Source: Verrucomicrobiales bacterium (lineage in GTDB: Bacteria > Verrucomicrobiota > Verrucomicrobiia > Limisphaerales > UBA9464). From it: 58,204 nt of DNA. Of this stretch, positions 36,925 to 46,339 are shown piece by piece (positions within the stretch are counted from its first letter, which is position 1; each line of letters opens with the position of its first letter). Position numbers and translations under genes: made by a program. The notes below the pieces were generated by a model. It was not told the origin of the DNA. It did not search any database and was given only the letters and a program-made list of their open reading frames with translations. The DNA is taken from assembly GCA_027488845.1 (NCBI GenBank), contig JAIYBC010000021.1:1-58204 (forward strand). Direction: 5' to 3'.

Positions 36925-37764
36925 TCACGGTTTCGTCCCAAGGGCAATGGGACATTTCACCGCCAACAAATGGGACGAATCACCCGTGTCGAGAACGACG
37001 ATGCCGGTGTACCGACCGTCCGGAACCTCGCTGAGGTCGAAGGAAAGACGTACGAACGACCCCGGGAAGATCCGACTCGGATTCAGATCCACCTTTCGCA
37101 CCGTGGAACCTTGATCGTCCAGGACCTCGAGCGATGGGACAGGAACGGCCATCGAGCGACCCCGATTTTCGATCAGTAGCGAAAGGGATCGCTGGGACGC
37201 CTCCTCCACCACTTTCCTCCCGATCACCTTCAAGGTGATGGGCTCCGCTTCGCCGATCTCGTTCAGGACAATGGTCGCAAATCGGACAACCGTCCGGATG
37301 GAGGCCGAGGGGAGCTTGAGCAAGGAGTTGGTGTTGATGGGCGGGATAGGCGACTGCTCCTCGACGAAGACCAGACTCCAATAGGATCCTTGCAGGTTTG
37401 CATCGTCCGGAACCACACCGCGATAGGCGATTTCCCGGGTGGATTTGGCCGGTACATCCATCGAATCAGCCGAGAGGGCATACCATTTTCCATTGGATCG
37501 CGGCAGCACGCCGGGATCCGCAAAGAGGCTCGCGCCGTTGGTGCCAGTTCGATAGTCGGCGGTGTATACCCGTACTGTCGTGGGATTGGTGCCGGAATTC
37601 TGGATTCGGATCAGGCCATCGAAGGAGCCTCCGGGTGATGTGCCATGGGAATGCACCGTCGACCCGATCAAGGCGATCGCGGCCACCGCTTCGGGTTGAA
37701 ACCCCGCCAACTGAAAAAGGAGCAGCCAAAGAAGCATCCTGATTGGCGGGACCCGGAGTCGCAT
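36925..37764 (-). CDS. PapD/DUF916-like periplasmic chaperone-like protein
   Basis: About 279 residues from the ATG at 37764; the frame extends to 37812, and an ATG at 37737 is a third choice. A signal peptide (LLWLLLFQLAGFQPEAVA) is followed by two Ig-like beta-sandwich domains. The first has 'SFDGLIRIQNSGTNPTTVRV', 'VPAKSTREIAYRGVVPDD' and 'GSYWSLVFVEEQ', the same sequence logic as PapD-type chaperones and the DUF916 domain of Gram-positive WxL-interacting proteins. The second runs from 'LSLLIENRGRSMAVPVPSLE' to the end. It sits between two small secreted subunits and an usher-sized barrel protein. I infer a periplasmic chaperone or stabilising partner for those subunits; a simple surface Ig protein is the alternative. 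Confidence 0.65.
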   Translation of the reverse strand: MRLRVPPIRMLLWLLLFQLAGFQPEAVAAIALIGSTVHSHGTSPGGSFDGLIRIQNSGTNPTTVRVYTADYRTGTNGASLFADPGVLPRSNGKWYALSADSMDVPAKSTREIAYRGVVPDDANLQGSYWSLVFVEEQSPIPPINTNSLLKLPSASIRTVVRFATIVLNEIGEAEPITLKVIGRKVVEEASQRSLSLLIENRGRSMAVPVPSLEVLDDQGSTVRKVDLNPSRIFPGSFVRLSFDLSEVPDGRYTGIVVLDTGDSSHLLAVKCPIALGTKP

Positions 37765-37858
37765 CGCGAAATGGGAAGTCACCTTCACGCGAAACGACCA
37801 AGGGCCGCCCATCGGTTGGAGCGATGTGCAACAGGTGTTGGGAGAATCACGGACCGCG

Positions 37859-37876
37859 GGATCCAGAAGTGGATCC
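37859..37876 (-). other. Stem-loop between second subunit and chaperone-like gene
   Basis: GGATCCA (37859-37865) and TGGATCC (37870-37876) form a perfect seven-base stem with a four-base GAAG loop, 15 bases past the stop of the second subunit gene in the direction of transcription. It may protect or punctuate the polycistronic mRNA. Confidence 0.45.
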
Positions 37877-37891
37877 GAGCCTGAATGCGGT

Positions 37892-38380
37892 TCAGGGAAC
37901 CACGGAGAAAGTGATGGTCGGGGAAACCGTGCCGACTGGGGCGGTGAAATCCGCCCGGAACGTGTAGGTCAAACCCACACCGAGCCGATGGACCTTGCCG
38001 ACCCCATGAAGCAGTTCGACGGCCCCGGCGCCCAGCCTGCGTGCCCCCAAAGAAACGGACGAGGTGGTCGGCGCGTCCAATTCCAAATCCAAGGAGGTCC
38101 CGATCGGGATCGGCGCGCTCAGGGAGGCGACAATCCGCCGAGGTGAGTCGCAATTGGAGACGATCCGATACCCGGAACGATGTTGTCGGACTGTCTCCCC
38201 ATCGGGATCCATCCGGTCCACCACAAAGGAAACCCGAGGCTCCTCGAGGCCGAAATCGACGAACTCGTCGATCCGGAAGCGCAACTCGACCGTGTCCCGG
38301 TCTGCGGCCGCCAGAACATTCAGGATCTGAGCCATCAGCACGGCAAAGAAATGCCGCTTCTTGATGTCCATTAGTCCCAT
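37892..38380 (-). CDS. Secreted beta-rich subunit 2 (pilin-like)
   Basis: About 162 residues from the ATG at 38380; the ATG at 38371 is equally possible and neither has a ribosome site. The signal peptide 'KKRHFFAVLMAQILNVLAAA' is followed by a 'DTVELRFRIDEFVDFGLEE' strand. It is clearly paralogous to the next gene upstream. Shared positions are L.F.I.E...F..LE at the N-terminus, G.Y....N..S.R.V in the middle, P..TSLD and AP, and at the C-terminus YTFRA....G...T.TFSVVP. The alternating hydrophobic first and last strands fit a subunit that is completed by strand exchange, as in chaperone-usher or spore-coat-U proteins; this is inference. One Cys ('VSNCDSPRR') sits where subunit 1 also has its single Cys. 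Confidence 0.72.
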   Translation of the reverse strand: MGLMDIKKRHFFAVLMAQILNVLAAADRDTVELRFRIDEFVDFGLEEPRVSFVVDRMDPDGETVRQHRSGYRIVSNCDSPRRIVASLSAPIPIGTSLDLELDAPTTSSVSLGARRLGAGAVELLHGVGKVHRLGVGLTYTFRADFTAPVGTVSPTITFSVVP

Positions 38381-38719
38381 GAGATCGAAACGATACCCCC
38401 CAGCGATTGCAGCCATTCAATATCTCGGACGCCGGACAGCGAACTGTAGGACATTCCACACGGCACTGGCTCCAACCGCTTCCTCGGGCTGCCGGGCGAC
38501 CTGCAACAGTGGACCCGATGCAAGGGACCACCACCGGCAACCGCGGAATGAGCGGATCCTCGGAATTCCGGCACCACCGATACGGACCACCACCTGGATG
38601 AATGAGATCAGGCATGGATCGGCATGGATCGAGGCCAGGCAACCGAATCAATGGGCTCCATCCTGTTGGACCTGAGGATGGAGCCCACATGATGCAGATT
38701 CATTCCCGCCGTCTGCCGG
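38381..38719 (-). other. Intercistronic gap with a 13-bp perfect stem-loop and a 10-bp tandem repeat
   Basis: No gene seen in 339 bases. TGGGCTCCATCCT (38652-38664) pairs without mismatch with AGGATGGAGCCCA (38675-38687) around a ten-base loop, 33 bases after the stop of subunit 1. The base run after it on the minus strand, TTGATTCGG, is only mildly T-rich, which fits a partial terminator or mRNA-stabilising hairpin. GGCATGGATC occurs twice in tandem at 38611-38630. The gap should contain the leader, and perhaps a promoter, of subunit 2. Confidence 0.7.
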
Positions 38720-39211
38720 TCACGGCACCACGGAGAAGGTCACGGTCCGCGTGAAGTTTCCGGTCGAAGCCAGGACTGTAGCCCGGAAGGTGTAATTGAT
38801 GTCGCTCGATACGACGTTCACCTTGTTGATGCCTGTCAGGATATCCGTGGCGGTGGTACCCAATCCGGGGATCGGCCCCACATGCGCCACACCCACAGGA
38901 GCCACCATGCCGATGTCCAGACTCGTATGGGCGGGCATCGCCGAATCCAAGGCGACAGTCACCTTCCGAGCCGAGTTGGCGTTGCATTGCAACTTGTAGT
39001 GCCCGGTCTGGTTGAAGCTGCCGTTTCCGCTGTTGTCGAAGGCCGAGATGGTCAGTCCGACCGCCGCTTCCAAGGCATCGAACTCGATCACCTCATTGAT
39101 GGTGAAGTTGAGGTCCTGCGTGTCCGACGAAGCGGCTCTCAATGGAATCATTGAGGCGGAGACGACAGCTGCAACGGTCGCGAGTTTCAGGGTGAATTGC
39201 CGGGTCTTCAT
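38720..39211 (-). CDS. Secreted beta-rich subunit 1 (pilin-like, probably major)
   Basis: A 163-residue protein with a clear signal peptide (MKTRQFTLKLATVAAVVSASMIPLRA, read in two pieces; cleavage near A27). The mature part begins 'DTQDLNFTINEVIEFDALEA' and ends 'NYTFRATVLASTGNFTRTVT' plus FSVVP. It shares this start and end pattern with subunit 2. It has small, polar, Thr/Ser/Asn-rich beta-strand composition and one Cys. As first gene of the operon, followed by a strong stem-loop, it is the likely major subunit. I cannot name the family; the closest analogies are DUF4402, spore-coat-U or alpha-fimbrial subunits. Confidence 0.75.
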   Translation of the reverse strand: MKTRQFTLKLATVAAVVSASMIPLRAASSDTQDLNFTINEVIEFDALEAAVGLTISAFDNSGNGSFNQTGHYKLQCNANSARKVTVALDSAMPAHTSLDIGMVAPVGVAHVGPIPGLGTTATDILTGINKVNVVSSDINYTFRATVLASTGNFTRTVTFSVVP

Positions 39212-39659
39212 GGTCGTGCTGTTTCAGTGGTTGTGTTGCTACCGACTGCTGGGTTTTGACTGCTGGGTTTTGCCGGCCGTCGAGAACCGCTGTCCCTGCT
39301 CTTGGTCCCACGAAACTCGACCCGTCGCCGACGAAGAGAAGCTATCCACCCAGAGTGAATGAAGTAGTCACATGAACTACCAAACTGGGCAGCAAACGCG
39401 GGACGAATGTCCCATGAAGACCAAACGCTGCGGCAGGCATGAGTCTCCAGTCCAACTTCGAAATCCCGAGGAAGTCGAAGGGAAAGAACGCCGTGGCCGC
39501 TCCTGCCTCTGAAATCCGAGGCGGGCTTGCCCCAGGAAGTGGACGGTTCCGTCGGTGGGTCGGAACGGATTGCCCCAACGGGATCCGGATGTGGGCTTGG
39601 CAACCGCTTTTCACTTTCCCGACTGCCCGGGCTGCCGTTCACTCCGGCCCGATTTCACG
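39212..39659. promoter_or_regulatory. Divergent regulatory region, pilus-like operon / argG
   Basis: No protein-like frame in 448 bases. It holds the promoters of the leftward pilus-like operon and of argG. A 14-base tandem repeat lies 32 bases upstream of subunit 1. At 39364-39380, GTAGT and ACTAC form a five-base inverted repeat, a spacing reminiscent of NarL/LuxR-type half-sites, but this is weak. GGGAC/GTCCC hairpin arms lie near 39401-39414. Confidence 0.5.
39244..39271. repeat. 14-bp tandem direct repeat, two copies
   Basis: GACTGCTGGGTTTT occurs twice head to tail at 39244-39257 and 39258-39271, 32-60 bases upstream of the subunit 1 start codon. The position fits a regulator binding site or a phase-variable spacer in the promoter. 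Confidence 0.85.
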
Positions 39660-40910
<1,251 letters not shown>

Positions 40911-40932
40911 GGTCCCTCGTCCGGATCCGTCC

Positions 40933-40969
40933 AAGGCCCGATCGAGCATCCTGTGCCGGTCGGGCCTTT
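40933..40969 (+). terminator. Rho-independent terminator of argG
   Basis: AAGGCCCGA (40933-40941) pairs with TCGGGCCTT (40960-40968). A T-G wobble and two C-G pairs extend the stem to twelve pairs around a 12-base loop. The right arm runs into TTT. Confidence 0.85.
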
Positions 40970-41030
40970 CCGTTCCCCAGCCTTCACAGCCTCGCGGCTT
41001 CGGCTGACGGCCCCTTCGGAGGCTTCCCGC

Positions 41031-42413
41031 TCAGATCCCGGACAAGCGGCCCGTCGAGTCCCCGAACCGCTCCAGCCCGGAGACGCCCATGCGGTCCGCG
41101 AGGCTGAGGAACAGGTTCGTGGTCGGCTTCGATCCGTGCTGGACGAAACGGCCCGGGTTCAACGTGCCTCCTCCCCCGCCAGCCAGGACGAGCGGCAGGT
41201 TGGAGTGGGTGTGCCGGTTCGCATCCGCGTTGCCGCCGCCGTAGACGATCATCGAGTTGTCCAGAAGCGATCGCCCATCGACGTCCCGCGTCTGTTCGAG
41301 CCGCTTCAGGAACCGGGAGAACTGGACCACGTACCAACGGTCGATCTCGGCCACCTTCCGGATCTTCTCCTCGCTGTTGAAGTGGTGTGAAAGGTCGTGG
41401 TGCCCCTCGGGAATGCCGATCTCCGGGAACGAACGGTTGCTTCCGTCGTGCGCCAACAGCAGCGAGGCGACCCGCGTCGAGTCGGTCTGGAACGCCAACA
41501 CCATCATGTCGTACATCAGCTGGATGTGCTGCGCGTGGTCCGAGGGGATGCCCGGCGGGGTGTCCCCCCCCGGATCCTTGGCCGAGCCCAGCCGTTCCGC
41601 CCGCTCGATGCGGGTCTCGATCTCGCGGACGCCCGTGAGGTACTCGTCCAGCTTGTCCCGGTCACGGCGTCCCAGACGCCGCTGCATTCCCCGCGCGTCC
41701 TCCAGGACATGGTCCAGCACCGAGTGCTGCTCCGCCTGACGCCGACGCAGGTTCGCGATGCGTTGCCCACGGTCGCCCGAGCCGAACAGCCGTTCGAACA
41801 CCATTCGGGGATTCGGCTCCGCGGCCATCGGCATCGATGCGGAACGCCAGGAGATGTTGTGCTGGTAGGCGCACGCATAGCCCGAGTCGCACGCACCGGA
41901 GTTCCGGACGACGTCGCAGGTCAGCTCCAGCGACGGGAAGCGCGTCTGGTGACCGACCGCCCGGGCGATGACCTGGTCGATCGAGACCCCGGCCCGGATG
42001 TCGGTCGCGCTCTTCTTCAGGCGGACACCGGTCAGGAAGACCGCGTTCCCGCGCGCATGATCCCCGCCGCCATCCACGCCACCGACCGCTTCCTTGTGGT
42101 CGAGTCCCCCGAGCACCTGCAGGTGGCGTCGTACCGGGTCCAAGGGCGCCAGCGTCGGCGAGGGCTTGAAGGAATCGCCGTCGGACTCGGGCCACCATGC
42201 GGAGGGAATCGCGCCGTTGGGGAAGAAGATGAACGCCGTCCGCAGCGGCGCCCCGCTGGCGGTGGTCGCCAGACCCGGCTTCGCCACCGCCTTGGCCAAT
42301 GCGGCGGGCGCCAGCGACGCGAATGCCGGCAGGGCGATCGTGGCGCCGAGGCCGCGGAGGAAATGCCGGCGGTGCATGGGGGCTGAACCGATGTTGGAAG
42401 GCTCGGGATTCAT
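41031..42413 (-). CDS. DUF1552 family Tat-exported protein
   Basis: A 460-residue protein of the DUF1552 family, of unknown function, found beside DUF1592-type cytochromes in Verrucomicrobiota and Planctomycetota. A twin-arginine signal is visible: 'RRHFLRGLGATIALPAFASL' from residue 14, so it is exported folded. Characteristic stretches are 'FIFFPNGAIPSAWWPE', 'HLQVLGGLDHKEA', 'GVSIDQVIARAVG', 'LELTCDVVRNSGACDSGYAC', and near the end 'IVYGGGNADANRHTHSNLPL' and 'NLFLSLADRMGV'. Its ATG overlaps the stop of the upstream cytochrome gene (ATGA), which fixes the start and indicates joint expression. A Met at residue 13 is a second possible start, right before the Tat motif. Confidence 0.92.
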   Translation of the reverse strand: MNPEPSNIGSAPMHRRHFLRGLGATIALPAFASLAPAALAKAVAKPGLATTASGAPLRTAFIFFPNGAIPSAWWPESDGDSFKPSPTLAPLDPVRRHLQVLGGLDHKEAVGGVDGGGDHARGNAVFLTGVRLKKSATDIRAGVSIDQVIARAVGHQTRFPSLELTCDVVRNSGACDSGYACAYQHNISWRSASMPMAAEPNPRMVFERLFGSGDRGQRIANLRRRQAEQHSVLDHVLEDARGMQRRLGRRDRDKLDEYLTGVREIETRIERAERLGSAKDPGGDTPPGIPSDHAQHIQLMYDMMVLAFQTDSTRVASLLLAHDGSNRSFPEIGIPEGHHDLSHHFNSEEKIRKVAEIDRWYVVQFSRFLKRLEQTRDVDGRSLLDNSMIVYGGGNADANRHTHSNLPLVLAGGGGGTLNPGRFVQHGSKPTTNLFLSLADRMGVSGLERFGDSTGRLSGI

Positions 42414-45028
42414 GGCTGGAGTCGGGCTTGCGCCCCGGAGTTCGGCTTCGTGTGCGGCGCTTGGGAGGAGGGCTCGTCGTCGGACCGCATCCGCTGGAAC
42501 GGCACCGATCCCACGATGCCGCGGAGAAGTCCCTTGGGGCTGCCGCCCGAGGATCGCAGCGCCGCCACCAGTTCGTCCACGACCGGGACGTCGGTGTACT
42601 CCAGGTCGCGGCCCAACGCGTAGGTCAGGAGCTTCTCGGAGAGCGTGCGGTAGAAGTCTACGGAGTGGCCCGTGGCCAGGATGCGCTTGAGTTCGGTGAC
42701 GCGCGAGAAGGCCTCCCCGGTGAGCAGGGTCCCGGTGGGATCCACCGGAAGTCCACCCTCGGCCTCCCGCCAGAGTCCCATCGCATTGAAGTTCTCGAAC
42801 GCCAGCCCAAGCGGATCCATGCGGTCGTGGCAGGAACTGCAGAGCGGCTGCTGCCGATGCAGTTCCAACGTCTCGCGAAGCGACAACGTCCGGCTCTTCA
42901 TCGCCTTCGCGGCGTCCTCCAGCGGGGGCACGTCCGGCGGAGGAGGCGGCGGCGGGGTGCCGAGGATGTTGTCGAGGATGAACAGCCCACGCTTCACCGG
43001 TGAGGTGCGCGTCGGATTCGAGGTCACCACCAGGATCGCCCCTTGTGTGAGCAGGCCACCCCGGGGACTTCCCTCGGGCAACACGACCTTCTCCATCGCT
43101 TCTCCCCGGACGACGACGTTGGTGAGTCCATAGAACTTGGCGAGCCTCTGGTTCAGGAAGGTGTAGTTGCTGTCGAGCAGCTCCAGGACGCTTCGGTCTT
43201 CGCGGAAGACATGGGAGAAGTAGGTCTCGGTCTCCTGGCGCATCGCCCGGCGGATCTCCCCGGTCAGGTCCGCCCGGATGGGTGCGTTGTTCCTGCGGAT
43301 CACCAGCGCCCGGAGTTCCTCCGTCTCCTTGCGTTCCGCCGGGGTGAGCTCCGCGTCGGGTCGGTCCCGCAGCTCGCGGAAGCGACGTCGACGCGCCTCG
43401 AATTCCGGATCCGGTGCGGACTCCCGCGCCAACACCTGCCGGGAGTCCACCAGCGAGGTCTCGACGTCCCGGGTCTGGAGCCATTGCCCGGCGAAGTTCC
43501 CGACGAACTCGGAGAAACGTGGATCCCGCACCATGCGGTCGAGTTGGTTGTCCAGTTCCGCGCGAAGGCGTCCGCGCCCCGCCAAGGCCATCAGCTCGGC
43601 GTCCGGCATCGTGGACCAAAGGAAGTAGGAGAGCCGCGTGGCCAAGGCGTGTTCGTCCAGCAGCGGATGTCCGGTTCCGCCGGTGCGGATGGGCGCCTCC
43701 TCGCGGAACAGGAACCGCGGCGAGGACAACACCGCCACCATCGCCTGGGAGACTCCCGCCTCGTAGGTCTTCCCGGAGCGCTTCCAGGTGCCTTCCGCCA
43801 GCGTGACCAACCGGTCGACCGTGGCCTTGTCCACCGGCCGCCGGTAGGCGCGCTCCGCGAACGCCGCCAAAATCGCCCGGGCCTGTCGACGCCGCGCCGC
43901 GTTGCCTCGGGGTTCCTCGGTGCCGAACCACTCGGCATGGCGCTTCGGCCTCACCCCGCGCGCCTTGTCCATCGGACCCCGCACGGTCACCGAATCGAGC
44001 CGGAACGCCAACGCCCGCACGGGTCTCTCTTCCGGAGTCAGCGGCTGCACTTCCACCGTGAGGATGTGTTCGCCGGCGGTCCATTCGCGATCGAACTCGA
44101 ACCGCAGCGGCTTGTTGCCCTCGCGCGTGAACTCCTTGGAAAGCAGCTCCTCGCCGTCGGCCCGCAGCACCAGCCGGCTTCGGTTGTAGTCGAACTGGTT
44201 GTCCACGAACCGCTCGGCCGCGTGGAGGTCGAACTGCAGGCGGTACTTCCCGGCATGTGGGACGCTCGCCGGCGCCGAAGCCGTGGCGGCCTCCACGAAG
44301 GCCAGCATCAACGATCCCGAAGGACCGCCCAAACGGTTGGTCAACGCCTCGGACGGCGGCGCCGCACGCCGGAATTCCTTCCCGGCCACCACCTTCTCCG
44401 AGGGCACCCACGGCTCCGACGGCACGGCCCGGGAAACGATCGTCTGGGCCGCGGCGAGGTACTTCTCCAGCAGCATCGGCGAGACCGTCAAGACGTCGGC
44501 GATGGTGTCGAAGCCGCGGCCCGTGTCGTCGGGCGGGAACTCCGCCTGGGTGTCGAAGTCGACCCCCATCAGGTCCTTGATCGTGTTGCGGTACTCGACG
44601 CGGTTGAGCCGGCGCACCGTGACCCGTCCCGGATCCGGCCGTGTCGGATCCAGCTGGAAGACATCCCCGAGGATCCAGCGTTCCAGGAGCGCCTTCTCGG
44701 CCGCAGTCGGCTGGCGCTTCTTCGGCGGAGGCATCATGCCGGACCGGACGTTCTTGAGGGCGGTCAACCAGAGGCCACGGTCGGCCATCAACGCGGCCTC
44801 CGACTCATGGCCGTCCAACCGCACCCCGCCCTTGTCCATCCCGTCCCCATGGCAGTCGTGGCAATACCGTTCCAACAGGGGAAGGACGTCCTTCCGAAAA
44901 TTCTCCGCCTGCGTCGTCCACCCGTGGATTCCGCAGAAGACCAGCAGCCCCAACAACAGCCCGTGGACCCGGTGGGAGAAACCCGATGCCACCGACCGAG
45001 CGAGGCGCGACAGAGACGGCGGCACCAT
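42410..45028 (-). CDS. DUF1592/DUF1588-type c-type cytochrome
   Basis: About 872 residues from the ATG at 45028; a GTG at 45061 would add 11 residues. N-terminal hydrophobic export signal (HGLLLGLLVFCGIHGW). Then a cytochrome c-like domain with heme motif CHDCH and 'MMPPPKKRQPT' (axial Met region). Then DUF1587 ('VRRLNRVEYRNTIKDLMGVD'), a carbohydrate-binding-like insert, DUF1595 ('AMVAVLSSPRFLFREEA'), DUF1592 ('LATRLSYFLWSTMPDAELMA'), DUF1588 ('NYTFLNQRLAKFYGL', 'GLLTQGAILVVTSNPTRTSP') and DUF1585, with a second CSSCH motif in 'CSSCHDRMDPLGLAFENF'. A run of seven prolines sits before DUF1585. Periplasmic or envelope electron carrier of unknown reaction; its operon partner is the overlapping DUF1552 gene. 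Confidence 0.92.
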   Translation of the reverse strand: MVPPSLSRLARSVASGFSHRVHGLLLGLLVFCGIHGWTTQAENFRKDVLPLLERYCHDCHGDGMDKGGVRLDGHESEAALMADRGLWLTALKNVRSGMMPPPKKRQPTAAEKALLERWILGDVFQLDPTRPDPGRVTVRRLNRVEYRNTIKDLMGVDFDTQAEFPPDDTGRGFDTIADVLTVSPMLLEKYLAAAQTIVSRAVPSEPWVPSEKVVAGKEFRRAAPPSEALTNRLGGPSGSLMLAFVEAATASAPASVPHAGKYRLQFDLHAAERFVDNQFDYNRSRLVLRADGEELLSKEFTREGNKPLRFEFDREWTAGEHILTVEVQPLTPEERPVRALAFRLDSVTVRGPMDKARGVRPKRHAEWFGTEEPRGNAARRRQARAILAAFAERAYRRPVDKATVDRLVTLAEGTWKRSGKTYEAGVSQAMVAVLSSPRFLFREEAPIRTGGTGHPLLDEHALATRLSYFLWSTMPDAELMALAGRGRLRAELDNQLDRMVRDPRFSEFVGNFAGQWLQTRDVETSLVDSRQVLARESAPDPEFEARRRRFRELRDRPDAELTPAERKETEELRALVIRRNNAPIRADLTGEIRRAMRQETETYFSHVFREDRSVLELLDSNYTFLNQRLAKFYGLTNVVVRGEAMEKVVLPEGSPRGGLLTQGAILVVTSNPTRTSPVKRGLFILDNILGTPPPPPPPDVPPLEDAAKAMKSRTLSLRETLELHRQQPLCSSCHDRMDPLGLAFENFNAMGLWREAEGGLPVDPTGTLLTGEAFSRVTELKRILATGHSVDFYRTLSEKLLTYALGRDLEYTDVPVVDELVAALRSSGGSPKGLLRGIVGSVPFQRMRSDDEPSSQAPHTKPNSGAQARLQP

Positions 45029-45256
45029 CAGGGTGTTGGTGGTTTGTTGGACAACTCGCACAGCAGTGGGGATGACCCCCTAGACTGAGCCGGACTCCCA
45101 TCTCGTTGGCAAGGCCTACGGGACCTGCCGGCGGCGTCTCTTGAGGCATTGGCCTACCTTCAGGAACGGCTCTACCGGCAGGACTCGATCACGGGGTCGA
45201 CTGCACGGAAGGGAGTGGATCCGGGTCCATGGTGATGTTCCCGAGTTCCCCTCGGC

Positions 45257-46030
45257 TCAATCGACGGATCCGCTTTCCGGGAAGCCTCCAACCAGGATCT
45301 GTCCGCACGGAACGAAACCGGCCTTCTGCAACGTGCGGAACGACGCCACGTTGGAGGGATTGCAGCGGGCGCATGGGACCGCACCGAGTTCGTAGCACCT
45401 CCGCTTCAGTTCCTGCACGAGGAAGGATCCCAGGCCGCGTCGGCGAAACGGCTCGGTCACGTCCATGTAGAGATCGCCGTAGGGACGGTTGTAGTGGAAG
45501 AGGATCCCACCCCTTCCGACCTCGACCCCGTCCACCTCAAGCCGCCACTCCCCGCCGCCCCGCCGGCGTTCGATGGCGGTCTGAATCTCGGCATCGTCGG
45601 TGAGCGGCATCAGGAGGGCGCCGTTGGCTGGCAGCGTCGTGGTGATGCCGTCGCGGAAGAGGATGCGTTCGCTGGTGATGCCGAGGCCGTAGGTGTGGGC
45701 AAGGACGCCCAAGGGCCCGCAATTGGTTTGGGCCTCGAAGAATCGGACGCCGGTGACCCGCAGGAAGCGCTCGAACAGCTCGAAGACGCGGCACTCGAAC
45801 TCCGGAAGCAGGTGGAATTCGAACACCGTCGGCTTGCCCGTCCAGGGACCGGCGATCGCCACCTCCGCGAATCCGACGGGATTGCCGGCGACCTCGATGC
45901 GGTAGGTCGTCGTCCACCCTTCACGACGATGGATGGAGTCATGGACGATCTGGCAGCCGGCCATCTCGCGCTGGCGCGTACGCAATGCGAGCACCTCCCC
46001 GGACGGGACCTCTCGAACGGTCGGATTCAT
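45257..46030 (-). CDS. GNAT acetyltransferase with two GNAT-like halves
   Basis: A 257-residue protein. The C-terminal half is a canonical GNAT fold: 'DLYMDVTEPFRRRGLGSFLV' contains the acetyl-CoA motif RxxGLG, and 'NPSNVASFRTLQKAGFVPCG' the final helix-strand. The N-terminal half ('TYRIEVAGNPVGFAEVAIAG', 'FEFHLLPEFECRVFELFERF') looks like a second, degenerate GNAT domain with no CoA motif. The acceptor is unknown. Divergent from the large lyase-like gene, with 309 bases between. Confidence 0.82.
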   Translation of the reverse strand: MNPTVREVPSGEVLALRTRQREMAGCQIVHDSIHRREGWTTTYRIEVAGNPVGFAEVAIAGPWTGKPTVFEFHLLPEFECRVFELFERFLRVTGVRFFEAQTNCGPLGVLAHTYGLGITSERILFRDGITTTLPANGALLMPLTDDAEIQTAIERRRGGGEWRLEVDGVEVGRGGILFHYNRPYGDLYMDVTEPFRRRGLGSFLVQELKRRCYELGAVPCARCNPSNVASFRTLQKAGFVPCGQILVGGFPESGSVD

Positions 46031-46339
46031 CGAGCCCGATGGAACTCACTTCGGTGACCCGATGCCCGTCAATTCCCACCTTTGCTTGGCCTGAACGACC
46101 TCGTTCACTCTGAACGCCTTGGCCCAAGGACGTCGGGCGGTCCGGGGACCACTTCAGGCACCCTGTCCCGAGGAAACCCAAGAGCGAGACGGCCGCGGAA
46201 ATGGGTGGTTTGGTTTTCAAGGCTCGGGCGGCGTCACATCCCAAAAATGACGGTCCATTTTGAACAACCCATGGTCCCGCGTGAGAACGGCAGTCCGTCT
46301 GCTGACCGGGCGACCCGCCGGTCGCCGTCATCCATACCC
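46031..46339. promoter_or_regulatory. Divergent spacer, no gene seen
   Basis: 309 bases between divergent starts. The frame of the downstream gene is open here but lacks any protein-like pattern, and the signal peptide begins after 46340. Promoters for both genes must lie here; no clear elements are visible. Confidence 0.35.

Noticed and set aside
42414-44411. Same-strand extension of the DUF1552 frame to about 1,126 residues
   Set aside because: It overlaps the DUF1592 cytochrome gene in another frame; Arg/Gly/Pro-rich shadow. The ATGA overlap fixes the real start.
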